Shown here: positions 24,157 to 34,600 of the stretch, piece by piece
Numbering within the stretch: the stretch's first letter is position 1
How the letters are laid out: each line of letters starts with the position of its first letter
Assembly: GCA_910577915.1 (NCBI GenBank)
Contig: CAJTOM010000002.1
Location: 1-64,000 of the forward strand
Origin: an uncultured Oscillospiraceae bacterium
GTDB lineage: Bacteria; Bacillota; Clostridia; Oscillospirales; Oscillospiraceae
Direction: 5' to 3'
DNA length: 64,000 nucleotides
Program-made: the position numbers and the translations under genes
The notes under the pieces: model-generated
What the model saw: only the letters and a program-made list of their open reading frames with translations
Databases searched by the model: none
Told to the model about the DNA's origin: nothing

Positions 24157-24660
24157 ATGAGCGATCAGCCGCAGCGCGCGGGCGGCGGAATCGAGGAGAT
24201 CATTGACCGCTATCAGAATATGGTGTACGGCCTGGCCCTGGCGAGGACCGGCTCGGCGGCGGATGCCGACGACGTGTTCCAGGAGGTTTTTTGGGCCTGT
24301 CACCAGTCAGGGAAGGAGTTTAAGGACGAGGAGCACCGGAAGGCGTGGCTGCTGCGGACCACGGTGAACATCAGCCGCCGGTACACGGCCTCCTCATGGC
24401 GGAGGAAGACCGTCCCGCTGTCGGAGCGGGAGGAGGCCCCCGCCCTGTTTCAGGAGGGGGAGGCGCAGCTGGTGTGGGAGGCCGTCCAAGCCCTGGAGGA
24501 GGCCTACCGCCTGCCCATCTACCTCTTCTATTTCCAGGAGCTGTCCACCGGGGAGATCGCCAGGGCTCTCTCCCTGCGCCCCGGTACGGTGCGCATGCGC
24601 CTGAGCCGGGGGCGGGACAGGCTCCGGGAGCTGCTGAAAGGAGATTTTTTCGATGAATAA
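24157..24660 (+). CDS. ECF-type sigma factor
   Basis: The 167-residue protein has sigma region 2 (residues about 15-80: YQNMVYGLALARTG and DADDVFQEVFW) and region 4 (about 105-160: LPIYLFYFQELSTGEIARAL with the recognition helix RPGTVRMRLSRGRDRL). Regions 1 and 3 are absent, as in extracytoplasmic-function sigma factors. AAAGGAGGT lies 7 bases before the ATG at 24157; an in-frame GTG at 24151 is too close to it. The stop overlaps the next gene by 8 bases, so the two are coupled, the usual layout for a sigma factor and its membrane-bound anti-sigma factor. Confidence 0.93.
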   Translation: MSDQPQRAGGGIEEIIDRYQNMVYGLALARTGSAADADDVFQEVFWACHQSGKEFKDEEHRKAWLLRTTVNISRRYTASSWRRKTVPLSEREEAPALFQEGEAQLVWEAVQALEEAYRLPIYLFYFQELSTGEIARALSLRPGTVRMRLSRGRDRLRELLKGDFFDE

Positions 24661-25843
24661 GGAGCTGTTTCGCTCCATGCAGGCGCAGCTGCGCCCCAGC
24701 GAGGGGGCCCGCGCCGCCCTGACGGAGAAGCTGCGCGCCGGGAGGCGGCGGACCGTCCCCAGAGGACGGCAGATCGCCGCGGCCGCCTGCGCGGCGGTGA
24801 TCCTGGCGGCACCGGTGTACGGCGCGGTCTCAGGCCGGCTGAGCTGGCGGGAGATCGTGGAGGGCTTCCGCCCCGGCGTCGCGGCGGAGGTCCAAAAACC
24901 CCACAGCTACGTGGCGGCAGGGGACGCGGCCTGCTGGCCGGCGGAGGACGCGGCGGCAGAGGAGAACAGCACCGACGCCGGCAGGGGGGATCAAGACATG
25001 GACATGGCCCCCTCCGAGCTGACGGAGGCCATGCGGGAGGCGGGGCTCTCCCAGGAGGACGCGGAGGCCTATCTGGCCGCCGGCTGGCAGATGACCTGGG
25101 CCAAGTGGTGGAAATTTATCCATTTATCAGAGGAGACCGGGGACCGGTCCCTGGAGGCCCTGCTGGACTTCTCCGAAGGGGAGGGGCTGGCGGTGAACAC
25201 CGGCCTGGCCCCGGAGGAGGGCGTGGATCAGAGCGTGGCCGTCGCGGCCTACCAGAATCTCATGGCCCGGTTTGAGGCGGACTACGGCCCGGACGCCTAC
25301 CCGGCGTGGTACGGCGGGGCCTATATCGACGGGCACGGGGGGCTCATCGTCAACATCGTGGACGCGTACAGCCGCGAGGGGGACGATAAGGCGCTGTGCC
25401 TCCAGATTCAGGACTGGGCCGGCAGCGACCAGGTGGGCTTCGGCAGCAGCCGGTACGGCCTGGGCGAGCTCCGCCGCCTCCAGGACGAGGCCTTCCGGTC
25501 CATGAGCGAGCTGGGGCTGGCCGTGGGCTGCGGGGTCAACGAGCAGACAGGGCAGGTGGAGCTGACCCTCTCCTCCGTCACCGACGAGGCCCTGCGGCGG
25601 CTGGCGGAGCTGGACCCGGCGGACGACGCCATCCTGGTCCTGGCGGGGCAGGTCCCCGCTGTGGACGGCGGGGCGGAGGAGCCCGCCGTGTCCCATGCCA
25701 TCCAGCCCGGCGGGGTGGTCCCGGCGAATGAGGACGACGCCATCGCCTGGGAGCCCCAGGACCCCCAGATGCCCTGCGTGGACGAGGTCATCCAGACGGA
25801 GCCCCGGGAGGAGAACACGGCGGCCTATGATCCGCTGGCATAG
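24653..25843 (+). CDS. Probable membrane-bound anti-sigma factor with unrecognised outer domain
   Basis: The 396-residue protein has a cytosolic N-terminus of about 40 residues with basic helices, one hydrophobic segment (residues about 43-62, AAAACAAVILAAPVYGAV) and a long extracellular part. That part is acidic, contains FIHLSEETGDRSLEAL and two tryptophan-rich stretches, and ends in a Pro/Glu-rich tail. I do not recognise the outer domain. The 8-base overlap with the sigma gene and the topology argue for anti-sigma function. No zinc-binding His-x3-Cys-x2-Cys motif is present. Confidence 0.72.
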   Translation: MNKELFRSMQAQLRPSEGARAALTEKLRAGRRRTVPRGRQIAAAACAAVILAAPVYGAVSGRLSWREIVEGFRPGVAAEVQKPHSYVAAGDAACWPAEDAAAEENSTDAGRGDQDMDMAPSELTEAMREAGLSQEDAEAYLAAGWQMTWAKWWKFIHLSEETGDRSLEALLDFSEGEGLAVNTGLAPEEGVDQSVAVAAYQNLMARFEADYGPDAYPAWYGGAYIDGHGGLIVNIVDAYSREGDDKALCLQIQDWAGSDQVGFGSSRYGLGELRRLQDEAFRSMSELGLAVGCGVNEQTGQVELTLSSVTDEALRRLAELDPADDAILVLAGQVPAVDGGAEEPAVSHAIQPGGVVPANEDDAIAWEPQDPQMPCVDEVIQTEPREENTAAYDPLA

Positions 25844-25856
25844 CCGGAGGAGGAAG

Positions 25857-25891
25857 CGCCGCCCGGCCGCATATTGCGGCCGGGCGGCGCT
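25857..25891. terminator. Hairpin between anti-sigma gene and proA
   Basis: GCGCCGCCCGGCCGC pairs with GCGGCCGGGCGGCGC around ATATT. The T-run is weak; it sits between convergent genes. Confidence 0.65.
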
Positions 25892-25900
25892 CTGCCGGTG

Positions 25901-27157
25901 TCAGCGGATCTGCCCGCTGCCGGTGACGACGTACTTGTAGGAGCACAGCTCCTCCAGGCCCATGGGGCCCCTGGCGTGGAGCTTCTGGGTGGAGATGCCC
26001 ATCTCGCAGCCCAGGCCGAACTCCCCGCCGTCGGTAAAGCGGGTGGACACGTTCCAGTACACCGCCGCGCTGTCCACCAGGGTCAGGAAGGTCTCGGCGG
26101 CGGCCCGGTCGGCGGTGACGATGGCGTCGCTGTGGCCGGTGGAGTGGGCGGAGACGTGGGCGGCGGCGGCCTCCACTCCGTCCACCACGGCCACGGCCAG
26201 AATGTAGTCCAGAAACTCCGTGTCGAAATCCCCCTCGCCCGCCGGCGTGCCGCTGATGACAGCCGCCGCCCGCTCGTCCAGCCGCAGCTCCACCGGGGTG
26301 AGCCCGCCGGCCGCCCGGTCCTCCGTCAGCCGCTTTTTCAGCCGGGGGAGGAAGGCCTCCGCGATGTCCCGGTGGACCAGGCAGACCTCCTGGGCGTTGC
26401 ACACGCTGGGCCGGCTGGTCTTGGCGTTGTCGATGATGTTCAGGGCCATCTCCAGGTCCGCCGCCGCGTCCACGTACACGTGGCAGATGCCGGTGCCGGT
26501 CTGGATGCAGGGCACCAGGGCGTTCTCCACACAGGAGCGGATGAGCCCCGCTCCCCCGCGGGGGATCAGCAGGTCCACCAGCCCCACGGCGGTCATAAGT
26601 TCCCGGGCGCTCTGCCGGGTGGTGTCCTGAACCAGGCTCACCAGCTCCCGGGGCAGGCCCGCCTGCTCCAGCCCCTTGCGCAGGGCCTCCACAACGGCCC
26701 CCGCGGACCGGAAGGCCTCCTTCCCGCCCCGGAGGACGCAGGCGCTCCCGCTCTTGACGGCCAGAGCCGCCGCGTCGCTGGTCACGTTGGGCCGGCTCTC
26801 GTAGATGATGGCGATGACCCCCATGGGGACGCTGACCCGCTCGATCACCACCCCGTTGGGCCGCTCCACCCGCTTCAGGACCCGGCCCACCGGGTCCGGC
26901 AGGTCCGCCGCCTGACGCACCCCGTCCGCCATGGCGGCGATGCGTTCCTCGCTGAGGGCCAGGCGGTCCAGCATCACCGGGCCGATGTGGTCCCGCGCGG
27001 CCTCCATATCCCCCCGGTTGGCCGCCAGAATGGCGGACCGGTCCTCCCACAGCGCCTCCGCCATCGCCCGCAGGGCGGTGTTTTTTTGTTCTGTGCCGGC
27101 TCTGTACAGCGCGGGGCGCGCGGCGCGGGCGGCCTTTAAGATTTCCTGTGTTGTCAT
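25901..27157 (-). CDS. proA: Gamma-glutamyl phosphate reductase
   Basis: The 418-residue cytosolic enzyme reduces gamma-glutamyl phosphate to glutamate semialdehyde with NADPH, the second step of proline synthesis. Visible family features are [28 protein letters not shown], the catalytic Cys in SVCNAQE (near residue 254) and [19 protein letters not shown] near the end. The frame runs open far upstream, but that part overlaps the next gene; the ATG at 27157 has AAAGGA 9 bases before it. proB, normally adjacent, is not in the window. The gene upstream is an ArsR-type regulator read in the same direction. Confidence 0.96.
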   Translation of the reverse strand: MTTQEILKAARAARPALYRAGTEQKNTALRAMAEALWEDRSAILAANRGDMEAARDHIGPVMLDRLALSEERIAAMADGVRQAADLPDPVGRVLKRVERPNGVVIERVSVPMGVIAIIYESRPNVTSDAAALAVKSGSACVLRGGKEAFRSAGAVVEALRKGLEQAGLPRELVSLVQDTTRQSARELMTAVGLVDLLIPRGGAGLIRSCVENALVPCIQTGTGICHVYVDAAADLEMALNIIDNAKTSRPSVCNAQEVCLVHRDIAEAFLPRLKKRLTEDRAAGGLTPVELRLDERAAAVISGTPAGEGDFDTEFLDYILAVAVVDGVEAAAAHVSAHSTGHSDAIVTADRAAAETFLTLVDSAAVYWNVSTRFTDGGEFGLGCEMGISTQKLHARGPMGLEELCSYKYVVTGSGQIR

Positions 27158-27231
27158 AGCTGGTGATCCTTTCTTCGCCGCCGGAGGCGGCGAGGGGCGT
27201 ATTCGGCGTATTCGTTGACGGAAATGGGCTG

Positions 27232-28332
27232 TTATGTCAGGTGACCGGCCGGCCAGTGGCCGCCGATCAGCAGCTGCCGCTGCCGGATGAGCAGCCTGTC
27301 CGCTGCGGATTTGTCCACGGTGTAGTACACGCGGTTCCCATCCACCGTGCAGGTGACGAGGCCCGCGCTGGCCAGCTTGCTCATGTGGTGATGGATCGTG
27401 TTGCGCGCCAGGCCGAAGTGGTCGGACAGCTCCTGGCCGTAGGCGGCGCGGTCCCGCAAAAAGAGGAGGATGTCGAACCGGGTCCGGTCGCCCAGCAGCT
27501 TGATGGCCTCGTAGACCGCCGTGGCCTCGTCCCTGGCGCTGGACAGCCGGGTGAGAATGCACTGGCGCAGGGTGCCCCCGTATACCAGAAGCCCGCCCCG
27601 CTCCTGGGCGGAGAAGGGTTCTACGGTCAAGTTGGTGTCCAAGCCGAACAAAAACGGCCGCAGGCCCCGGACCGTCGCCGGGGACAGACTGGAGGCATGC
27701 CGCAGATACGCCTCCGGTCCCTCCGCGGCCACCTGCTCGCTGAAGGGGCGGAGGACGCCGCCCAGCGCCTCCCCCTGGGCCTCCAGCTCCGCCAGCAGCG
27801 GGGCCAGGCACGCCGCCGCCTCCTCCAGGAAGGCGCGGTAGCGGTGGAGGCTGTCCACCAGGAGCAGCTTGCTGTCCGAAGGAATGTCCAGAGCCTGGAT
27901 GCCGGCCATGAAGCGCCCCGCCGGGTCGCCGGCGGTGTCGTTCAGCTCCAGCGAGAACATCAGCTGCCGGGTGATGTGCTCCGGGGAGAAGGCGCGCATT
28001 TCGTCCAGCAGCGCGGAGAAGTCGCCGTCGTACCGGGTCAGCACGGGGTAAAACATCAAAAAGGCGACGGAGTATGCGCCGATGGGGCTGTAGGGAAAAC
28101 CGGGGAGGTTGGCGAACAGCCGCGTCAGCTGCTGCTGGGGGACCCTGACGCGGGCGTCCAGCAGCTCGCTCAGCCGTTTGACGGGGGCGAAGTCCGCCCA
28201 GAAGGGCGACAGATCCATCACGCCGTGCAGCTGCAGCCGGTTGGCGATGTACTGCCCGGTATACCCGCCGGCTTTGCGCCCCAGATAGGCAAGGGCCTCC
28301 AGCAAAAGGTTGGGAGTAGGCTGATAATCCAT
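27232..28332 (-). CDS. ArsR-type winged-helix regulator with large N-terminal domain
   Basis: The 366-residue protein carries an ArsR-like winged helix at its C-terminus (residues about 270-345: [14 protein letters not shown], then [19 protein letters not shown] and a wing GNRVYYTV). The N-terminal 260 residues are helical and of no known function to me; a similar layout occurs in Firmicute ArsR regulators with a DUF5937-like domain. No metal-binding Cys cluster is visible. It shares a 287-base gap with the giant subtilase gene, and both have well-formed promoters there, so it may control that gene as well as itself and perhaps proA downstream. Confidence 0.78.
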   Translation of the reverse strand: MDYQPTPNLLLEALAYLGRKAGGYTGQYIANRLQLHGVMDLSPFWADFAPVKRLSELLDARVRVPQQQLTRLFANLPGFPYSPIGAYSVAFLMFYPVLTRYDGDFSALLDEMRAFSPEHITRQLMFSLELNDTAGDPAGRFMAGIQALDIPSDSKLLLVDSLHRYRAFLEEAAACLAPLLAELEAQGEALGGVLRPFSEQVAAEGPEAYLRHASSLSPATVRGLRPFLFGLDTNLTVEPFSAQERGGLLVYGGTLRQCILTRLSSARDEATAVYEAIKLLGDRTRFDILLFLRDRAAYGQELSDHFGLARNTIHHHMSKLASAGLVTCTVDGNRVYYTVDKSAADRLLIRQRQLLIGGHWPAGHLT

Positions 28333-28399
28333 GGAACACCTCTTCTATATCCGGCTGAGCCTCCGCCGCTGCGGGTGGGCGCGGACAGCCGTTTTTTAC

Positions 28400-28428
28400 A
28401 GTATTGCACAAAAAAGCGCTTCTGTCAA
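28400..28428 (-). promoter_or_regulatory. Promoter of the ArsR-type regulator
   Basis: On the minus strand TTGACA (28423-28428), a 17-base spacer and AATACT (28400-28405), 68 bases before the start codon. Confidence 0.7.
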
Positions 28429-28486
28429 ATTTCAGGCCGGGCGGCCGCCCGGTCCCCCCATTGCCCGCATTTCTTGCGGTTATATC

Positions 28487-28515
28487 TTGACAGGATGACA
28501 AAAATCCTATAAAAT
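28487..28515 (+). promoter_or_regulatory. Promoter of the giant subtilase gene
   Basis: TTGACA (28487-28492), a 17-base spacer and TAAAAT (28510-28515). The spacer contains the dyad AGGAT / ATCCT. About 100 bases of untranslated leader follow. Confidence 0.82.
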
Positions 28516-28619
28516 AGCAAAAAGAATGACATATAGACATAGAACAAAAACAATTCTATACGTATATGTCTTTCTGCGAAATACTGCGGCGGCCTGCCGC
28601 GAGAGGAAGGGTATAGCCT

Positions 28620-31600
28620 ATGAAAAAACTACTTGCCGTGGTGTTGTCTCTGGCGATGCTGCTGGGCCTTATGCCGGCGGCAATGGCGAGCGAGAGCGAA
28701 CGGTCAGACACGGTGGCCGAGGCCGTTGAGCTGGCCGATGTGTCCCGCCTGGACACGGCGGAGCTGTCCGGTGGACGGCAGCCGGCTGCCCAGCGGCTGT
28801 ACGATGACGGCGACATCGTAACGGTGATCGTCCAGCTGGAGAGCCCGTCCCTGCTGGACTACTACCATCCGGGATATTTTGCCGGTGACGGCGTCACCGC
28901 CGGCGAGGCGGTGTCCCAGTTCCTGGAGGATCCGGAGGTACAGGCGGCTTCCGAGGAGATGCTTTCGCAGCAGGAGGATCTGCTCTGGCAGATCGGAGGC
29001 CTGCAGGCCTCCTCACTCCGCGCTTACAGCGCGCGGAGTGAGGGCGTGAAGGTTCTCGCGCAGTGGACGGCCGTCATCAACGGTATGGCCATCCAGGTCC
29101 CTTATGGGGCGCTGTCCGCCATTCGGGACCTTGACGGCGTCAAGCGGGCCTATGTGGAGCATACCTACGCGGCGCCGGAGCCGGTCCTTGACGGCGCCGG
29201 AAACGCGGGCTTCAGCTACGACATGGTCGAGCTGGGCGAGGCCTGGGGCGCGGGCTACACCGGCAAGGGAATGCTGGTGGCGGTGGTGGACACCGGGCTG
29301 GATCTGGAGTACGCCAGCTTCTGGGATGACGGCGTTGGCGGCAATGTGACGGGCATCCGCCGCACCCATGAGGCGTTCCGTGAGGGATCGTTCAAATCGG
29401 AGTTTGACGATTCCGAACTGCGGTATACGCAGGCGAGTATCGAAACACTTTTGAAGAAGCATACCCTGAAAGCCCACACCCTGACCAGCCCCAGCGCGGT
29501 GGATGAGGCGGCGTACAAGAACCGGAAGGTCCCCTACGCCTTCGACTATGCGGGGGATGCGGACGAGTACGGCACCATCATCAGCGGCGACGTCAACGTC
29601 TACCCCGGCCAGGGTGGAAACAACCACGGCACCCACGTGGCCGGCACGGTTGCGGGCTATGTCAAGACGGAGGATGGGGCGGTCAAGTTCTCCGGCGTGG
29701 CTCCTGACGCGCAGCTGATGATTATGAAGGTGTTCGCCGACGAGGGCGGCGGCGCGACGGATTCCGCCATTATGAACGCCCTGGAGGATACGCTGATTCT
29801 GGGCGCGGACGTGGTCAACCTGAGCCTGGGCTCCGACAACGGTTTTGCCCATGACGACACCCCCCAGGCCGAGGTCTATGAGAAGCTGGAGGCCGCAGGG
29901 CTCATCCTGATGACCTCCGCTGGCAACAGCGCCTACTCCAGCACGAACAATGCGCGGGGCGATTACAACCTCGCCGAGGACCCGGACATTACCATGATGT
30001 CCTCCCCGGCAATCTATTCCTCCAATATCTCCGTGGCGTCCATCAATAATACGGTGAACTCCCAGATGACCCTGGTATGGAGCGACGGTACGGACCATAA
30101 GGCCGCTTATACGGACCCATATGACGTGGCGATGAGGTCCACCTTTGCTCAGGAAAAAATGCCGGTGGACGGCATTGAGATTATTCCCGTGGGCGGTGTG
30201 GGGACATGGCAGGATTACTACGACGCCGGTTTCCGGGCCAGCGGCTATGAGGGGGGAAAGACCGGTATTGCCCTGGTGCAGCGGGGGGAGCTCAGCTTTG
30301 CGGACAAGGTCAGCAATGCGCAGAGCTTCGTTTGGCAGGACTATCAGCAGGGACAAATGGTGTATGGCGGCGTCAAAGGCGTCATCATCTATGACAACGT
30401 AGAGGGCGAGCTTCTCAACATGAGCGTTGGGGAAGCGTCCATCACCTCCGCCGCTATCTCCAAGGCGGACGGCGACGCGATGGTTGCGGCAGTTTCTGCG
30501 GGCAAGAAGGTGACCCTGCGGTATGTGAACCAGGAGGACGAAATCGTCCCCTACGCCGACGGCGGGGAGATGTCCTCCTTCACCTCCTGGGGCGCCGGCC
30601 CCGGCCTGGAGCTGAAGCCGGAGATCACCGCCCCCGGCGGCAACATCTGGTCCACCGTCTTTGATACGAGCTACCGCGGGGGATCGGGCTGCTATGACGA
30701 CTACGACGGCGCGTATGCCATGATGAGCGGCACCTCCATGGCGGCGCCCCACATGAGCGGTCTGGCGGCCCTGGTGCGGCAGTACGTGCAGGAGAGCGGG
30801 AAGGCCTCCGGCGCCGCCGCCGCGGACCTGACCAACCACCTGCTGGTCAGCACCGCCGTGCCCCAGATGCAGGAGGACGGCGGCGCCTACTACTCCCCCC
30901 GCCGTCAGGGCGCGGGGCTGGTGGACGTGGGCGCGGCCATTGCGACGCCGGCCTACATCTCCGTGGAGGGTCAGCCGGTGGGCAAGCTGGAGCTGCTGGA
31001 CGATCCGGACTGGACGGGCCGCTATGCGCTCTCCTTCCAGGTCAACAACCTGACCAATACGGCGGTCACCTATGCTATGGAAGCGGCGGTGCAGCGCCCG
31101 GATACGGAGGAGAAGGGCGGCCATACCTTCGTGCTGGACAGCGACGCGCTTATCAAAACGGTGGATCTGGGCAGCGTGACAGTTCCGGCAAATGGCAGCG
31201 TCACCGTCAACAAGAGCATCCAGCTGACGGCAGCTGAGATCGCGGATCTGCGCAGCCTCTTCCCCAACGGCGCGTACATAGAGGGCTTTATCATGCTCAC
31301 CAGCGGTGGGGATGAGCCCTCCATTGGCCTGCCCTACCTGGCGTTTCTGGGCGACTGGACGGCGGCCCCCATCTTTGATTCCACGCTGTGGACCGACGGC
31401 GACAACCCCTGGGAGGACGGCGACTACACCTGGTTCCCGTCCCTGCTGGGCAGCGCGATCATCAACGGCTATGAGGTGGTGGGCTGGCTGAACCTGGGCC
31501 AGAATATCTTCGACCCGACCTCTGCCGACACGCAGACGGCGCACAAGGAGGGCAATCTGACCATCTCCCCCAACGGCGACGGCTATTTTGACGCCATCGA

Positions 31601-34600
31601 CGACATCGAGCTGTATCAGCTGCGGGATGCAAAGATGATGGTCGTCGAGGTACGGGACGCAGACACCGATGAGCTGTATTTCCGCGACTTTGCCACGTAC
31701 AACAGCAGAACGCTCTATGACGCCAACTATGGCGTGGCGATCCCCTCCTCTCTGTACTACTTCACGGAGGAGAACTGGGGCGGTACGGACCTGGAGGGCA
31801 ACCGCCTGCCCAGCGGCACCAGGTGCATCTACACCATCACCGCCTACGGGGAGGGCGACTATGCGACGACGGAGTATGAGGGCTTCGACAACCCCATTAC
31901 CGACTTCTGGTCGGTAGACCCCAGCGATCCCGGCACGGAGCCCACCTTCAACGGCCACGCCATGGACAAGACCGGCGATGTGATCTCCTTCCCGGTGGTG
32001 GTGGACTACGTGGCCCCCAAGCTGGAGAACAACGCGGTCTCCGTCTACGAGGAGGACGGGCGCACCTACATCGAGGGCACGGTCTATGACGAGGACGGCT
32101 CCCTGGCCTCCGTCGAGATCCATCCGGTGGTGACGCGGCGGTATAAGGAGGGCTACGGTGATGCGGCGCTTACCGAGACGGGCATGGATATGAGCAACCC
32201 CTTCTATTCCGAAGTGATCCATGACGAAGCGATGAAGACTTGGACCTTTAAGGCGGATGTGACGGAGTATGCCCATACAAACGAGAGCTATCCGGGTGAA
32301 AACAGCTACTATGATTTCGCGTGGACGGGGAATGTGAACATCTCCTGCGGCGACTACGGCGCCAACGACCGCACATACGCCGTCAAGGTGGCGGACATGG
32401 CCCAGCCGGGAGAGATCCTGCTGTCCCAGACCTCCGCGCTGCTGCATCCCGGCAGCACCTTTGAGCTGAGCGTTGTGGACAACTCCGACGCCGGCGCCGC
32501 CATCACGCGCACCTCCAGCGACCCCGACGTGGCCGTGGTGGATGAGTTCGGCAATGTGACCGCCGTTGCGCCCGGGCAGGCCACGATTACCGTCAGCAAC
32601 GGCGTGAGCAGCGCGGTCTGCATCGTGGCGGTGGAGGCGTATTCCACGGAGGTGATCGACTTCGATCTGTCCATCGACCACTTCGAGGGCCTGAAGGCCG
32701 GTGCGCCCATTACGGTGAATGTGACCAATCTCCAGCCTGCGGACGTGGCCATTGAGAACATCACCTGGCTGGTCTACGAGGACGACGAGGACTGGGGCGG
32801 GGTGGTCGATGTTTACCGGAACTCCGCAGACGCCCTCAGCGGCCAGATCGAGCTGACCATCAACTCCTCTGAGGAGCTCATTCCCGGCGGCTCCGGGTAT
32901 CTCGAGGTGACGATCAACGGCGTGTCCAGGCGGATGACCTTCACCTGGGAGGACATTCCCACCTCCTCCGCGCAGGATGACCTGGTGTCTGCCGAGAACT
33001 ACGGGGAGCAGACCGTCTATGTGCCCTATGGCGAGACGGCGACGCTGACGGCCAAGTATAAGCAGAATCACGACTTTATTCCTGTGGAGCTCTATACCGC
33101 AGAGGGAGCGGAGAGCGGTCAGCTCAACAGCACGGATCCCGCCGCTGGATTGATTCTGGATGCTCCGCCCTTTGCCAATACCAATGGCGAATGGAGCGGC
33201 AGAATTGTCAACGAGGAGGGGTATGCGCTTCCGGATAGTATCAAGCTGTTTACCCGGTATGACGGCGAGTACGAAGTGGAAATATCAAATTATAGCTGGA
33301 GCACAAATTACACATATGATTCGCAGACCGGTGAGATTTGGGTCGCTCATGCGCCCTCCGGGTCCTCCAGCATTATGGTGATCCGCGCCGACGGCGTGGA
33401 ATCGGAGGGCGCTCCTGCGGGAGAGCTCAGCGGCGAGGAGTACGAAAAGCCCGACGGCACCTACGGTCCCTTTGACTGGGACTTTACGCCGGACCTGGAC
33501 AGTGTGGCGGGCGACTTGGAGATGGGAGAGGAGACGGACTATTACGGCAATGTTGTGCATGTTGCCCGCTTTACCCCCTCCGAGCCCGGCGTGAGCTACA
33601 TCACCGCCAGCAGCAGGGACGGCCGGTATTCCGTCAACTTCGCGGTGGTCTGTGAACCGGTCATCGCCTCTGAACTGACGCTGAACGTCAACAGCCTGGA
33701 GCTGGAGGCCGGCGAGACCGGACGGCTTATTCCCACGCTGTCCCCCGAGCCCACTCTGGAGAAACATGCGGAGATTCTGTGGACCTCCTTCAATCCGGAT
33801 GTGGCCCAGGTGGACGAGGACGGCCAGGTGACCGGCGTCAGCAGCGGCTACGCCTACATCAAGGCCGCTGTCAGAACAGACACGACGGTCCAGAGCTGCT
33901 GCATCGTAAAGGTCAGCGGCGGCATGGAGAGCGGCAGCTACGGCATCTCCTACGAGCTGAACGGCGGCCGCTGGCTCAGCAGCAGCTTCGCCCCAAGCTC
34001 CTACACCGTCTCGGAGCAGGAGCAGGTCCTCGACGTGTCCATCCCCTTCCGCGCCGGCTACACCTTCCTGGGCTGGACCTACGGCGAGCAGAGCCGGCCC
34101 ACCCGGTATGTGCGCCTTCCCGCCGGCTTCACCGGGGATTTGGTGCTGTACGCCAATTGGGAGCCGGAATATGACGATCCCGCCCCCGTGATTCCCGCGC
34201 CCCGGCCCAGCGGCACGGAGGAGCCCTCCGCGCCCCAGAAGCCCGCCATCAAGGTGAGCACCAGCGACGAGACAAACAACACGACGGTCACTACGGCGGT
34301 CCCTGACGCTGTGGTGACGGGGAATACCGCCGTCTCCACGGTGACCGGCGAGATGGGCCGGGAGATCGTCAGCCAGGCGGTGGACAGAGGGAGCGCCACG
34401 GTTGTGATTGCCCCGGAGATGCCGGAGGGCGTAACCAGGACGGAGGTCTCCCTCCCGGCGGAGACGGTGGGCGAGATTGCCGGAAAGACGGAGGCCCGGC
34501 TCCAGGTTGTAACCCCCGTAGCCAGCGTGACCATCCCCCACCAGGCGCTGTCCGATCTGGCCGCCGGAGGCGGTCAGGTTACCGTGAGCGCGGAGCAGAC

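Noticed and set aside
25901..28540. An 879-codon open frame that looks like a long N-terminal extension of proA
   Set aside because: Beyond the ATG at 27157 it runs opposite in sense-content to the ArsR-type gene, with Gly/Pro/Arg-rich low-complexity residues and no ribosome site; ProA has its normal length from 27157.
29013..33071. A 1352-codon minus-strand frame inside the subtilase gene
   Set aside because: It is antisense to a well-supported gene, lacks a ribosome site and has biased, repeat-free His/Gly/Val composition typical of GC-rich shadows.
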